Of a stretch of 64,000 bases of DNA, positions 25,672 through 33,985 are shown piece by piece (the first letter of the stretch is position 1; each line of letters opens with the position of its first letter). A program made the position numbers and the translations under genes. The stretch covers positions 186,001-250,000 of the forward strand of contig NZ_JAHCLT010000001.1 in assembly GCF_020005165.1 (NCBI RefSeq), read 5' to 3'. The notes under the pieces are model-generated. The model made no database searches. It saw only the letters and a list, made by a program, of their open reading frames with translations, and was not told the origin of the DNA. This stretch comes from Kangiella taiwanensis (GTDB lineage: Bacteria > Pseudomonadota > Gammaproteobacteria > Enterobacterales > Kangiellaceae).

Positions 25672-26355
25672 TCAACATTTTGCTGGTGTGCTGTAAGGGT
25701 AATAGCAACCATCTCCCTCACGCGCCAGCTTATACATTTCGCGCACTCTCTTAGAGTGTTCATCACAATGAACGCTTTGATTAGCACCACTGTGTTCTAA
25801 GATCTTTGTGTAACGTTCATACGCTCGCCCTACTAGCCACCGACACCTTCCCTTATTCTTACTAATAAGCTGCTGCTTTATCACTGCTTGGCTTGGCGTG
25901 CTTGATGCGTAATGAGGATAGCGCTTCACCTTCTTATATCGTATAGGTTTTGCTTTCTCCATCTCCACCACGCTTAGCCCTTCCTCTGGCAAGGTTAATT
26001 TTTCATAGCTCCCTGTTGTAGGTGGTCTTGATGAAATAACTTTATTGCCGTTTTTATCCTTCCACGTATAAAGATTTGGCTTTTGTTCGGACGAGACGGA
26101 ACTAGAAGCATCCAACCGTCGTTGGCTATTGTGTCGTGACGAACTATTGGAATAATCACTTGCTGCACTAGCTCTTGTTCCAGTTACGTTAGATCTATCT
26201 TTTTTTGAATCAACTGATGACGATTCCTTAGTATTTAATAGTTTTTGCGAACTATCCTCTAGACGTTGCGATTGATAATAATGGTAATAGGTGGTTGCAC
26301 CGAAAAATAGCAAAACTAAGACAACTCCAAAAAGCGCTCCGATTAAATACCTCAT
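25672..26355 (-). CDS. DUF4124-domain single-pass membrane protein
   Basis: A 227-aa protein. One N-terminal membrane helix (about 4-24) is followed by a Ser-rich disordered linker (about 30-90). A short DUF4124 segment with L-Y-T-W-K-D-K-N-G-N-K-V-I-S-S-R-P-P lies at about 95-115. The basic C-terminal region has four Cys (C-R-W, H-C-D, G-C-Y, K-C) that could form disulfides in the periplasm. Function unknown. Confidence 0.72.
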   Translation of the reverse strand: MRYLIGALFGVVLVLLFFGATTYYHYYQSQRLEDSSQKLLNTKESSSVDSKKDRSNVTGTRASAASDYSNSSSRHNSQRRLDASSSVSSEQKPNLYTWKDKNGNKVISSRPPTTGSYEKLTLPEEGLSVVEMEKAKPIRYKKVKRYPHYASSTPSQAVIKQQLISKNKGRCRWLVGRAYERYTKILEHSGANQSVHCDEHSKRVREMYKLAREGDGCYYPYSTPAKC

Positions 26356-26601
26356 ATAACATCCTTGTTCAGTTCCATTAATCCAAGTCTAACCAACAAT
26401 TCTCAAGAAGCAAATAAAGTTTTATCATCAGGTGATTGCAAAATTGTGCAATTTGGGAATATTTGTTGCACCACTATCCGGATCCGCTTCTCCACAATTT
26501 GCAGATTGCATTACAACGATTTATATTACGAACAGATAACTAAAAGCTATAACGCAAAATACAAATATTACAATCACCAGAGTGAGCGCACATTTACGTT
26601 A

Positions 26602-26907
26602 ATGAAAGTTTTCTTCTTTAGGTTCGGTAGAACCATCATTTATTTATCTTTATGTGTGTGCCTCACTGCATTTATTCTTCTTGAGTACACAACTGCTTTT
26701 AGGGACAGAAAAAATATTCAAGGCACTGTAAATGAAGTTATTGTTCGTAGTAGCCATCACTACAATATTATGAATGTTAAATTAAAAGACGGTAGGCATG
26801 TGTACATGCCCACAAAATATAACAAAGTTGGTGACAAAATTACTCTGAATTGTTTTGAAGGAGGGCTAACAGGTAAACTTTCTTGTGATTACGTTTTCAC
26901 TAAGTGA
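26602..26907 (+). CDS. Small single-pass membrane protein, orphan
   Basis: A 101-aa protein. A basic start and one membrane helix (about 10-30) are followed by a beta-rich soluble part (I-Q-G-T-V-N-E-V-I-V, M-N-V-K-L-K-D-G-R-H-V-Y-M) resembling a small OB- or SH3-like barrel. The frame is open from 26365, but the upstream part is AT-rich and unlike protein. No strong RBS is seen. The surrounding 600 bases are clearly more AT-rich than their neighbours, consistent with recent acquisition. Function unknown. Confidence 0.55.
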   Translation: MKVFFFRFGRTIIYLSLCVCLTAFILLEYTTAFRDRKNIQGTVNEVIVRSSHHYNIMNVKLKDGRHVYMPTKYNKVGDKITLNCFEGGLTGKLSCDYVFTK

Positions 26908-26917
26908 GCAAGCGTTG

Positions 26918-26949
26918 CCTCGAAGGAATGGCGTGACTTCGAGGTTTTA
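26918..26949 (+). terminator. Weak terminator after the small membrane protein gene
   Basis: A 7-bp stem (cctcgaa 26918-26924 / ttcgagg 26938-26944) with a 13-base loop and a short TTTTATT tail. A further ctcga-containing repeat follows up to 26978. Confidence 0.4.
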
Positions 26950-26984
26950 TTACCTCGAACACGCTGACGCTGATCGAGGCTACA

Positions 26985-28370
26985 TTACCCCTTTTTGTCC
27001 CAGACTTTACTCGAACTTTTATTAGCCGGCTTCTTTTTACGCAGCTTTCTTTTAGCTGTAGTTTTTCCTTTATTCGCTGACTTGCCTCTATACCCGTTCT
27101 TGCCTCTTTTCGGTTGGCTTCCCGTATCTTTAGCAGCGCCCGATTTCTTGCCAGACTGCTTTAGTTTGGCTTTTGCGAGTTTCTTTTTATGGGGTTTCTT
27201 TTTCTTAGCGGCTTTTAAGTCGGTTTCGGGGACGACATGATTAGGTTCAAAGTCGTCTACGATGATTCGTTCGAGTTGCTTTTGGATTAAATTTTGAATC
27301 GCGCGTAAATCATCGACTTCATCGGCGCTAACCAATGACACTGCGATACCTTTTTCTCCTGCACGGCCGGTACGTCCGATACGATGCACATAATCTTCGG
27401 CGACATTCGGCAGGTCGTAATTCACCACCACTGGCATCTGATCGATATCGATTCCGCGAGCAGCGACGTCGGTGGCGACTAAGGCTTGCACCTTGCCTGT
27501 TTTAAATTCGGCTAGCGCACGATTACGTGCATTTTGACTTTTACCACCATGAATCGAGCTTGCTTTGATATCATTTTTCTCAAGCGCCATACTCAGCCGA
27601 TTCGCGCCACGGCGTGTCCTGACGAAAATCAATAGCTGATGCCAGCGATGTTCTTCGATAAGGAATTTCAACAGCGCGGCTTTTTGTTTTTTATCAACCG
27701 GATGAATCCACTGTTTTACGGAAGTCGCTGTGGCATTGGTTCTTTCTGTTTCTATTAATACTGGATTATTTAAAAACTGCTTACTGAGCTTTTTAATCGA
27801 CTCTGAAAAAGTTGCGGAGAAAAGTAGCGTCTGACGCTTTTTAGGGAGCTTTGCCAAAATACGCTTAATACTCGGTAAAAAGCCCATATCGAGCATGCGA
27901 TCCGCTTCATCCAGAACCAGAAACTCTAGATCGTTGAAGTTCACCGCATTCTTTTCCATCAAGTCCAATAAACGCCCTGGCGTTGCTACTAAAACATCAG
28001 TCCCTTTTCGTAGCTTTAGCATTTGCGGATTGATTTTAACGCCACCATAAACCACTTGTGACTTTAGGGATAAATCGGATGCGTATTTTTGCACACTTTG
28101 ATGCACTTGCTCCGCCAGCTCTCGGGTCGGCGCTAGGATCAAGCAACGAGCCGAATTCGCCGATGGCTTTTTACCTTCTGACAGCTTTTGCAAGATCGGC
28201 ACCGAAAAGCCCGCCGTTTTACCCGTTCCCGTCTGTGCCGCAGCCATAACATCCTCACCATTGAGGATCAGTGGAATCGCTTTTTGCTGAATAGGCGAAG
28301 GGGTCTTATAGCCGCTTTTATGCAGCGAATCGAGAAGAGGTTGGATCAAGTTGAGTTCGGAAAAGGTCAT
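26985..28370 (-). CDS. DEAD-box RNA helicase, RhlE type
   Basis: A 461-aa ATP-dependent RNA helicase. The Q motif (T-P-S-P-I-Q) and Walker A (A-Q-T-G-T-G-K-T, about 45-52) are followed by P-T-R-E-L-A, D-E-A-D (about 155), S-A-T, and the second RecA domain with H-R-I-G-R-T-G-R. A Lys/Arg-rich tail of about 80 residues binds RNA. The match is to the RhlE group (ribosome maturation, mRNA turnover, cold growth). An in-frame TTG lies immediately before the chosen ATG. The upstream leader (28371-28507) contains small hairpins, as is common for helicase genes. Confidence 0.92.
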   Translation of the reverse strand: MTFSELNLIQPLLDSLHKSGYKTPSPIQQKAIPLILNGEDVMAAAQTGTGKTAGFSVPILQKLSEGKKPSANSARCLILAPTRELAEQVHQSVQKYASDLSLKSQVVYGGVKINPQMLKLRKGTDVLVATPGRLLDLMEKNAVNFNDLEFLVLDEADRMLDMGFLPSIKRILAKLPKKRQTLLFSATFSESIKKLSKQFLNNPVLIETERTNATATSVKQWIHPVDKKQKAALLKFLIEEHRWHQLLIFVRTRRGANRLSMALEKNDIKASSIHGGKSQNARNRALAEFKTGKVQALVATDVAARGIDIDQMPVVVNYDLPNVAEDYVHRIGRTGRAGEKGIAVSLVSADEVDDLRAIQNLIQKQLERIIVDDFEPNHVVPETDLKAAKKKKPHKKKLAKAKLKQSGKKSGAAKDTGSQPKRGKNGYRGKSANKGKTTAKRKLRKKKPANKSSSKVWDKKG

Positions 28371-28507
28371 CAAAAGCTTTATAGGTGCAATAGACGACTA
28401 GTGTAACGGTTATCCCTACAAACTACGAGCGATTAACGCTCTCAGACATTCAAGACCCTTAATTCATAAACAAACTAAGGGCTTGGTTATGTATTATGTG
28501 GTATGAG

Positions 28508-30418
28508 TCAGTGCGCCTTCAAAACCGCATCTTTTCCGGGGCCACGTTCTTTTCTATCGGCTGGAATAAGCCTTACGCCTGAGCCTTCGCAGGAAACGAT
28601 CCAGTCTCCGCCGCCACCCACATAGGTTGAGTTTCTATTGCTACCCTCAATATGTTGTGGGCCATCTGATACTGGCCCTTCGACAGTACCTTCGTAGGTA
28701 AACTCTTGCAGGTCGATTTTTAACTGCCCTCCTTCAATGTCCCAGCGGCCTGAATGTATATAAGTGGTGTAATTCACTTCTGTTCTATCGGCTCGAATCG
28801 TGTGAGGGTCTTCTATAATAAAAGCGCCACCGCCTTTAAAAGTAACAATTGGACCATCGTTCACATAGTTCACATCACCCTCACCACCGAGTTCAAAAAT
28901 CTGCTCAGCGGCTCCTCTAAAGCGGAATCTATCTTTGGTGTCTGACGAGCTGATCATACGCTTGGCTTTTTCCAACTCTTCCAACTGTTCAGGCGGCACA
29001 AAGGCGCGAGCTTTTTCGATTGCTTCCAGCGCACCTTTTAAACTGTCTTGGGCTTCCGAGTCCGCCGTAGACTGCTCCATCCAACGACCTATATGGCAGG
29101 CACAATTGGCGCGATCACTATTCTCTTGCTTGATCTGTACACTGAGCGCTTCCCCTGAAGGCATAATTGCGGCTAACAGCAGTGGCCCTTCGCTTGGCTC
29201 AAGCTCAACTGCCTCAGTCACTCGAGTCCACGCACTTGGGCGACCTGCATCATCAGCATCAAACGCTCTATACGCCAGTTGCGCGCCTTGCGGATCAATG
29301 GTTAATAAAGGTGCCGAATCTTCGGGGAATCGTAACTCACGCAGTTGCACTGATAATGGCGGTCCTTCAATAGCCGCTTCGCAGGAGTGTGTTAAATCAA
29401 GCAACTCGACTTCCGCCTGAGAAGGTAAGTCACGTCCATCGGGCATCGTGATCTTATGGTCAGCCTGCGAAATAGCCCAATCCAACCATTGGTCAGGATG
29501 TAAAATCTCAGCAGCCCTTCGCGGCGTATCTAGATAATCAGGCCCACCCATGCCAAGTGAGATGCCCCAATCTATTCCAAACGATTGCTCGCCCCAGAAA
29601 AAGAAAGTTTGCGCATCATAGGTATGATCTGTCAAAGAACAATCGGGCTGGCGTTCAAAAAATTGTTCGATCTTGTTGTTACGCTCAGTAGTTCCTTCGA
29701 CGACTTCGTGCGCGCCCCACTCTGCAGACCCTTCTACCCACCACCCTGAATCAGCGGTGAAGTCATAAGAACCATTCTGCATCGTATGCATCCACTCGTG
29801 TGACAATACAAATTTCTTTGTTCGCTCGCCGTCTATAGTGTGAGGCCTAACCACTAAGAGACACAAACCTTGAGGGAGTTCTCGTAATAAGTCTGGGCGG
29901 TTTCTTATAAAATAGTTTGCCTCTGCCTCGCCCGCGCACTGCGTAAAGGCTAAAGTGTCTCCGAGCAGATTTAGTTCACTTTCAACCAATAACACGGTGC
30001 GCTCTGGAGGGGTGGGCATATACGGTAATCGTCTTCCAGACTCCTCCTCTTCATCTTCAGCCGCCTCTCGCTCAGCTTCCGTTGGGAAATAACGCTGCAA
30101 TTCTTCAAGACGAGGCGCGAGTGCTCTCAAACGCTCAAGCCATGGGTCACGGGTGCCCTGTTCCTCTCGCTTGCGTAACCGGTAGATCTTTTGCAGTCCA
30201 ATTTGAAAGTCTACCTCCTGCAAATCCCCCATTGCGGTAATTTCAGCTCGATGCGCCTCTAATATACTGCGAGGTGTATCTCCAGAACTTGATGATGTAC
30301 ATACCGCTTCCGCAGCGGGAATCAACAACATGAGTCCGGCCGACACAAATAGGATTGACGAAATCAATCGCAACAAAGTTGTTATTGTAAGTTTCTGAGT
30401 AGAGGTATTCATGTCCAT
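28508..30418 (-). CDS. Putative secreted zinc metallopeptidase (gluzincin-type), family unknown
   Basis: A 636-aa protein with a signal peptide (about 1-38, ending A-E-A). H207-E-W-M-H211 is a classic HExxH zinc site. W-W-V-E-G-S-A-E-W places E229 and E233 18 and 22 residues after it, the position of the third ligand in gluzincins. An acidic spacer (about 112-128, E-D-E-E-E-E) precedes the catalytic region. The C-terminal 350 aa have no recognised domain but contain C-A-C-H and a Gly-rich beta segment. It does not look like M1, M4 or M9 in detail, so the family is open. Substrate unknown; export to the periplasm or beyond is expected. Confidence 0.7.
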   Translation of the reverse strand: MDMNTSTQKLTITTLLRLISSILFVSAGLMLLIPAAEAVCTSSSSGDTPRSILEAHRAEITAMGDLQEVDFQIGLQKIYRLRKREEQGTRDPWLERLRALAPRLEELQRYFPTEAEREAAEDEEEESGRRLPYMPTPPERTVLLVESELNLLGDTLAFTQCAGEAEANYFIRNRPDLLRELPQGLCLLVVRPHTIDGERTKKFVLSHEWMHTMQNGSYDFTADSGWWVEGSAEWGAHEVVEGTTERNNKIEQFFERQPDCSLTDHTYDAQTFFFWGEQSFGIDWGISLGMGGPDYLDTPRRAAEILHPDQWLDWAISQADHKITMPDGRDLPSQAEVELLDLTHSCEAAIEGPPLSVQLRELRFPEDSAPLLTIDPQGAQLAYRAFDADDAGRPSAWTRVTEAVELEPSEGPLLLAAIMPSGEALSVQIKQENSDRANCACHIGRWMEQSTADSEAQDSLKGALEAIEKARAFVPPEQLEELEKAKRMISSSDTKDRFRFRGAAEQIFELGGEGDVNYVNDGPIVTFKGGGAFIIEDPHTIRADRTEVNYTTYIHSGRWDIEGGQLKIDLQEFTYEGTVEGPVSDGPQHIEGSNRNSTYVGGGGDWIVSCEGSGVRLIPADRKERGPGKDAVLKAH

Positions 30419-30636
30419 ATCACCTTCCGTAAGTCCTGCCCTTTATGACTTCAGTATAATCTTTTTTTACACGAAATACTGTGGAATTGGTTTTGTACTC
30501 TATACCAGAAGATACAAACAAGCACGACATTCAAATTTCCTTACAATTTTCGCAACACTTCCCTTCTACACCCTTTGCCCTTTCGGTGCCAAGCCTTTAT
30601 ATTGCTAGGTTCGGACCATTTTATAAGAATGTTACA

Positions 30637-33600
30637 ATGCATAAATATTCCATGATAAGCGGCCTTTTAGTGGCTTCTTTAGGCTTCGCAGCGCAGGCTG
30701 AGGAGAAAAAAGAAGAGGCTAAGTGGGACGTTAACAACCCTCCCGGTGAAGCAATCTTTGCCGAGTTAAACGTGACTGAAGGTACTTGGATGAACCTTGA
30801 TGTGAGCCCGGACGGCAAAACCATTGCCTTTGATTTATTGGGCGATATCTACACCATGCCAATATCCGGTGGTAAGGCGACCAACATTACCAACAGCATG
30901 GCGTGGGATATGCAGCCGGATTTCTCTCCAGACGGTTCGCAAATTGCTTTTACCACCGACCAAGGTGGCGGCGATAATATCTGGGTAATGGATGTCGATG
31001 GTAGCGACCAGTATCAAGTCACCAAAGAAAACTTCCGTTTGTTAAACAATCCTAAGTGGAGCCCAGACGGCGACTATATTGCAGCACGTAAACACTTTAC
31101 CGGCACTCGCTCGCTTGGTGCCGGTGAAATTTGGTTGTACCACAAATCTGGCGGTAGCGGCGTTCAGTTAAATAAACGCCCGAATGAACAAAAAGATTTA
31201 GGCGAGCCAGCCTTTACGCCAGACGGCAAGTATGTCTTATATTCCCGCGACTCTACGCCTGGCGGCTATTTCGAGTACAGCAAAGACTCGACTAAACAAA
31301 TTTATGAAGTATTCGCGATTAATCGTGATACGGGCGAGACCGAAACTTGGATCGATGGCCCAGGTGGCGCAGTGCGCCCAGAGCCTTCACCAGACGGTAA
31401 ATACATTGCTTTCGTTCGTCGTATCAGCGGCAAATCAGCATTGTTCTTACAAGATCGTAAAACGGGTGCAGAATTCCCCATTTACAAAGACTTAGAACGT
31501 GATATGCAAGAAACATGGGCCATTCACGGGGTGTACCCGAATTTCTCATGGACCCCAGATAGTGAAAACATCGTGTTCTGGGCTAAAGGCAAGCTGCAAA
31601 AAATCGACGTTGAATCGAAAGAAGTTGCCGAGATTCCTTTTGAGGTGAACGATAAGCGCGAAATGCGTGCTGCAGTGAAGCAGAAGAATCCAGTGGGTGA
31701 CGATCGTTTCAACGCAAAAATGCTTCGTTGGCTACAGGTTTCTCCAGAAGGAGATCAAGCGGTCTTCCAAAGCTTAGGCAAGATTTATACCGTTGATTTG
31801 CCGGACGGCAAACCAGAACGTTTAACCCGCCAGAATGATCACTTCGAGCTGTACCCAAGCTATTCTGCCGATGGTGATGACATTATCTACACCACTTGGG
31901 ACGACAAGAAGCTCGGCACAGTACGAGTGGTATCATCAAGCGGCGGTCGCGGTGAGGTGATTTCCGATAAGCCAGGACATTACATCAATCCTAGCTTAAG
32001 CCCGGATGGCGAATTTGCTGTTTACCAAGCGATCAGTGGTGGCTATATTACCAGCCCGCTTTACTCCAATGATACGGGTATTTTCAGCGTTAATCTTGAA
32101 GAAGAAGAAGTGACAAAGGTCACTGACTCGGGCTCAAATCCTTTCTTCGCAGGCGACAATGATCGCGTCTTCTTCTCAACAACTAAGGCGAACGGTGAAA
32201 CTTACCAAGGTAAGTTAGTCAGCACTGACCTAACTGGAAACAACAAGCAAGAGCATTATGCAGGTAATTGGATTTCTGATTTCGCGGTCTCTCCAGACCA
32301 AAAATGGTTAGCCTTCACTCAGCGCTATCAAGTCTATGTGACGCCGTTTGTTAAGAGTGGTGGCGCCATCACGACAGGACCTTCTGCGGCGAACCTTCCG
32401 GTTAAGAAATTCTCGACATTTGCTGGCTCAAACCTTGCATGGTCAGAAGATGGTACCGAGCTCTCTTGGTCACTAGGCCCAACGCTTTACCAACAAAAAC
32501 TTGCAGAGAAGTTCGATTTCTTAGCTGAAGGTGGCAAAGCGAGCGAAGGGACTGCACGCGAAACTAAGATTGAGCTTTCGGTTAAAGCCGATAAGCCAAG
32601 CGGCGTTACCGCTTTGGTCGGCGCCAAAGTTATCACCATGGAAGGCGACCAAGTTATCGAAAATGGTGTCGTGGTTGTAGAAAATAATCGCATCAAAGCG
32701 GTGGGTACGCGTGACCAAGTTTCTATTCCATCAGGTGCTAACACCATTGATGTTACAGGCAAAACGATTATTCCGGGCTTAGTGGATTATCACTGGCATG
32801 GCTCTTACGCTAACGATCAAATCCAACCTGAAACTAACTGGAATGCGCTAGCGTCGTTAGCCTTTGGTGTCACTACCACGCATAACCCTTCTGCTGATAC
32901 GGAAGCGGTATTCTCAGCGAGCGAAATGCAGAAAGCAGGCTTAATCACTGCGCCACGTATTTTCTCCACGGGTACGATTTTGTACGGTGCAAACCATTAC
33001 ATCACTGCCGAAGTCGACAGCTTATCTGATGCTAATGGTCATTTAGAGCGCATGAAAGCCGCTGGTGCTTTCTCGGTAAAAAGCTACAACCAGCCACGTC
33101 GCGACCAGCGCCAACAAGTGCTGGAAGCTGCTCGCAACACCGGCATGCTAGTGGTGCCAGAAGGCGGGTCTTTATTCATGCATAACATGAGCATGATCAT
33201 CGATGGTCACACGACCATTGAACACTCAATCCCTGTGGCCAATATTTATGACGATGTGAAGCAGTTATGGAGCCAAGCTGAAACCGCTTATGTGCCAACG
33301 CTTGGCGTCGCTTACGGTGGTATTTGGGGCGAGCGCTTCTGGTATGATCAAACCGACGTTTGGAAGCATCCGCTATTAAGCAAATTTGTCCCACGCGAAG
33401 TCTTAGAGCCTGCGTCTCGTCGTCGCATGAAAGCGCCGATGGAAGACTACAACCACATTAACAACGCGACCGTGGCAAAAGAGCTACAAGACCAAGGAGT
33501 TAAAGTTCTTGTCGGTGCTCACGGTCAACGCGAAGGCTTGGCTGCACATTGGGAGCTGTGGATGTTTGGACAAGGAGGCATGACACCTCTCGAAGCTTTA

Positions 33601-33831
33601 CGTGCTGGCACTATTGATGGTGCTGAAATGCTAGGCATGGGCGAAGAGCTTGGCTCAATTAAAGCGGGGAAACTGGCGGACTTAGTTGTCTTAGACGCTG
33701 ATCCAATGGAAAACCTACGCAACTCAGACAAAGTGACCATGGTGATGTTAAACGGTAAGCTCTATGATGCCGAAACCATGAATCAAATTGCACCGAAAGA
33801 AAAAGAACGTCCAGCCCTCTTTTTCGAGTAA
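30637..33831 (+). CDS. Exported TolB-propeller/amidohydrolase fusion
   Basis: About 1064 aa. A signal peptide (about 1-22, ending A-Q-A) is followed by repeated PD40/TolB-type blades (S-P-D-G-K-x-I-A-F, about 40-640). A C-terminal amidohydrolase domain spans about 670-1050. Its metal site begins with H719-W-H721 and continues with the T-I-E-H-S and G-A-H-G motifs. The C-terminus G-K-L-A-D-L-V-V-L-D-A-D-P is typical of imidazolonepropionase-like enzymes. Such fusions are predicted periplasmic peptidases or cyclic-amide hydrolases; the substrate is unknown. The frame is open from 30481, but ATG 30637 gives a clean signal peptide. Confidence 0.88.
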   Translation: MHKYSMISGLLVASLGFAAQAEEKKEEAKWDVNNPPGEAIFAELNVTEGTWMNLDVSPDGKTIAFDLLGDIYTMPISGGKATNITNSMAWDMQPDFSPDGSQIAFTTDQGGGDNIWVMDVDGSDQYQVTKENFRLLNNPKWSPDGDYIAARKHFTGTRSLGAGEIWLYHKSGGSGVQLNKRPNEQKDLGEPAFTPDGKYVLYSRDSTPGGYFEYSKDSTKQIYEVFAINRDTGETETWIDGPGGAVRPEPSPDGKYIAFVRRISGKSALFLQDRKTGAEFPIYKDLERDMQETWAIHGVYPNFSWTPDSENIVFWAKGKLQKIDVESKEVAEIPFEVNDKREMRAAVKQKNPVGDDRFNAKMLRWLQVSPEGDQAVFQSLGKIYTVDLPDGKPERLTRQNDHFELYPSYSADGDDIIYTTWDDKKLGTVRVVSSSGGRGEVISDKPGHYINPSLSPDGEFAVYQAISGGYITSPLYSNDTGIFSVNLEEEEVTKVTDSGSNPFFAGDNDRVFFSTTKANGETYQGKLVSTDLTGNNKQEHYAGNWISDFAVSPDQKWLAFTQRYQVYVTPFVKSGGAITTGPSAANLPVKKFSTFAGSNLAWSEDGTELSWSLGPTLYQQKLAEKFDFLAEGGKASEGTARETKIELSVKADKPSGVTALVGAKVITMEGDQVIENGVVVVENNRIKAVGTRDQVSIPSGANTIDVTGKTIIPGLVDYHWHGSYANDQIQPETNWNALASLAFGVTTTHNPSADTEAVFSASEMQKAGLITAPRIFSTGTILYGANHYITAEVDSLSDANGHLERMKAAGAFSVKSYNQPRRDQRQQVLEAARNTGMLVVPEGGSLFMHNMSMIIDGHTTIEHSIPVANIYDDVKQLWSQAETAYVPTLGVAYGGIWGERFWYDQTDVWKHPLLSKFVPREVLEPASRRRMKAPMEDYNHINNATVAKELQDQGVKVLVGAHGQREGLAAHWELWMFGQGGMTPLEALRAGTIDGAEMLGMGEELGSIKAGKLADLVVLDADPMENLRNSDKVTMVMLNGKLYDAETMNQIAPKEKERPALFFE

Positions 33832-33887
33832 GAAATGATGCTTTTTAATTGTATCATTTAGTACAAACCTGAGTTTGTTCAACTTTT

Positions 33888-33930
33888 AACCAGACAATGC
33901 ACAACCGCATTGTCTGGTTATTCATTTTTT
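33888..33930 (+). terminator. Intrinsic terminator after the amidohydrolase gene
   Basis: A 13-bp perfect stem (aaccagacaatgc / gcattgtctggtt), six-base loop ACAACC, followed by ATTCATTTTTT. Confidence 0.85.
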
Positions 33931-33985
33931 ACAGGGATTGGTGTAAAGTGCGGTCTATAATTATCAATCTAATAAAAGGGAACTC

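Noticed and set aside
26365-26601. 79-residue N-terminal extension of the small membrane protein
   Set aside because: The extension is AT-rich with odd composition, and the membrane helix starts right after the internal ATG at 26602.
30481-30636. 52-residue N-terminal extension of the amidohydrolase fusion
   Set aside because: It would bury the clear signal peptide, which must be N-terminal; the stretch is better explained as promoter and leader.
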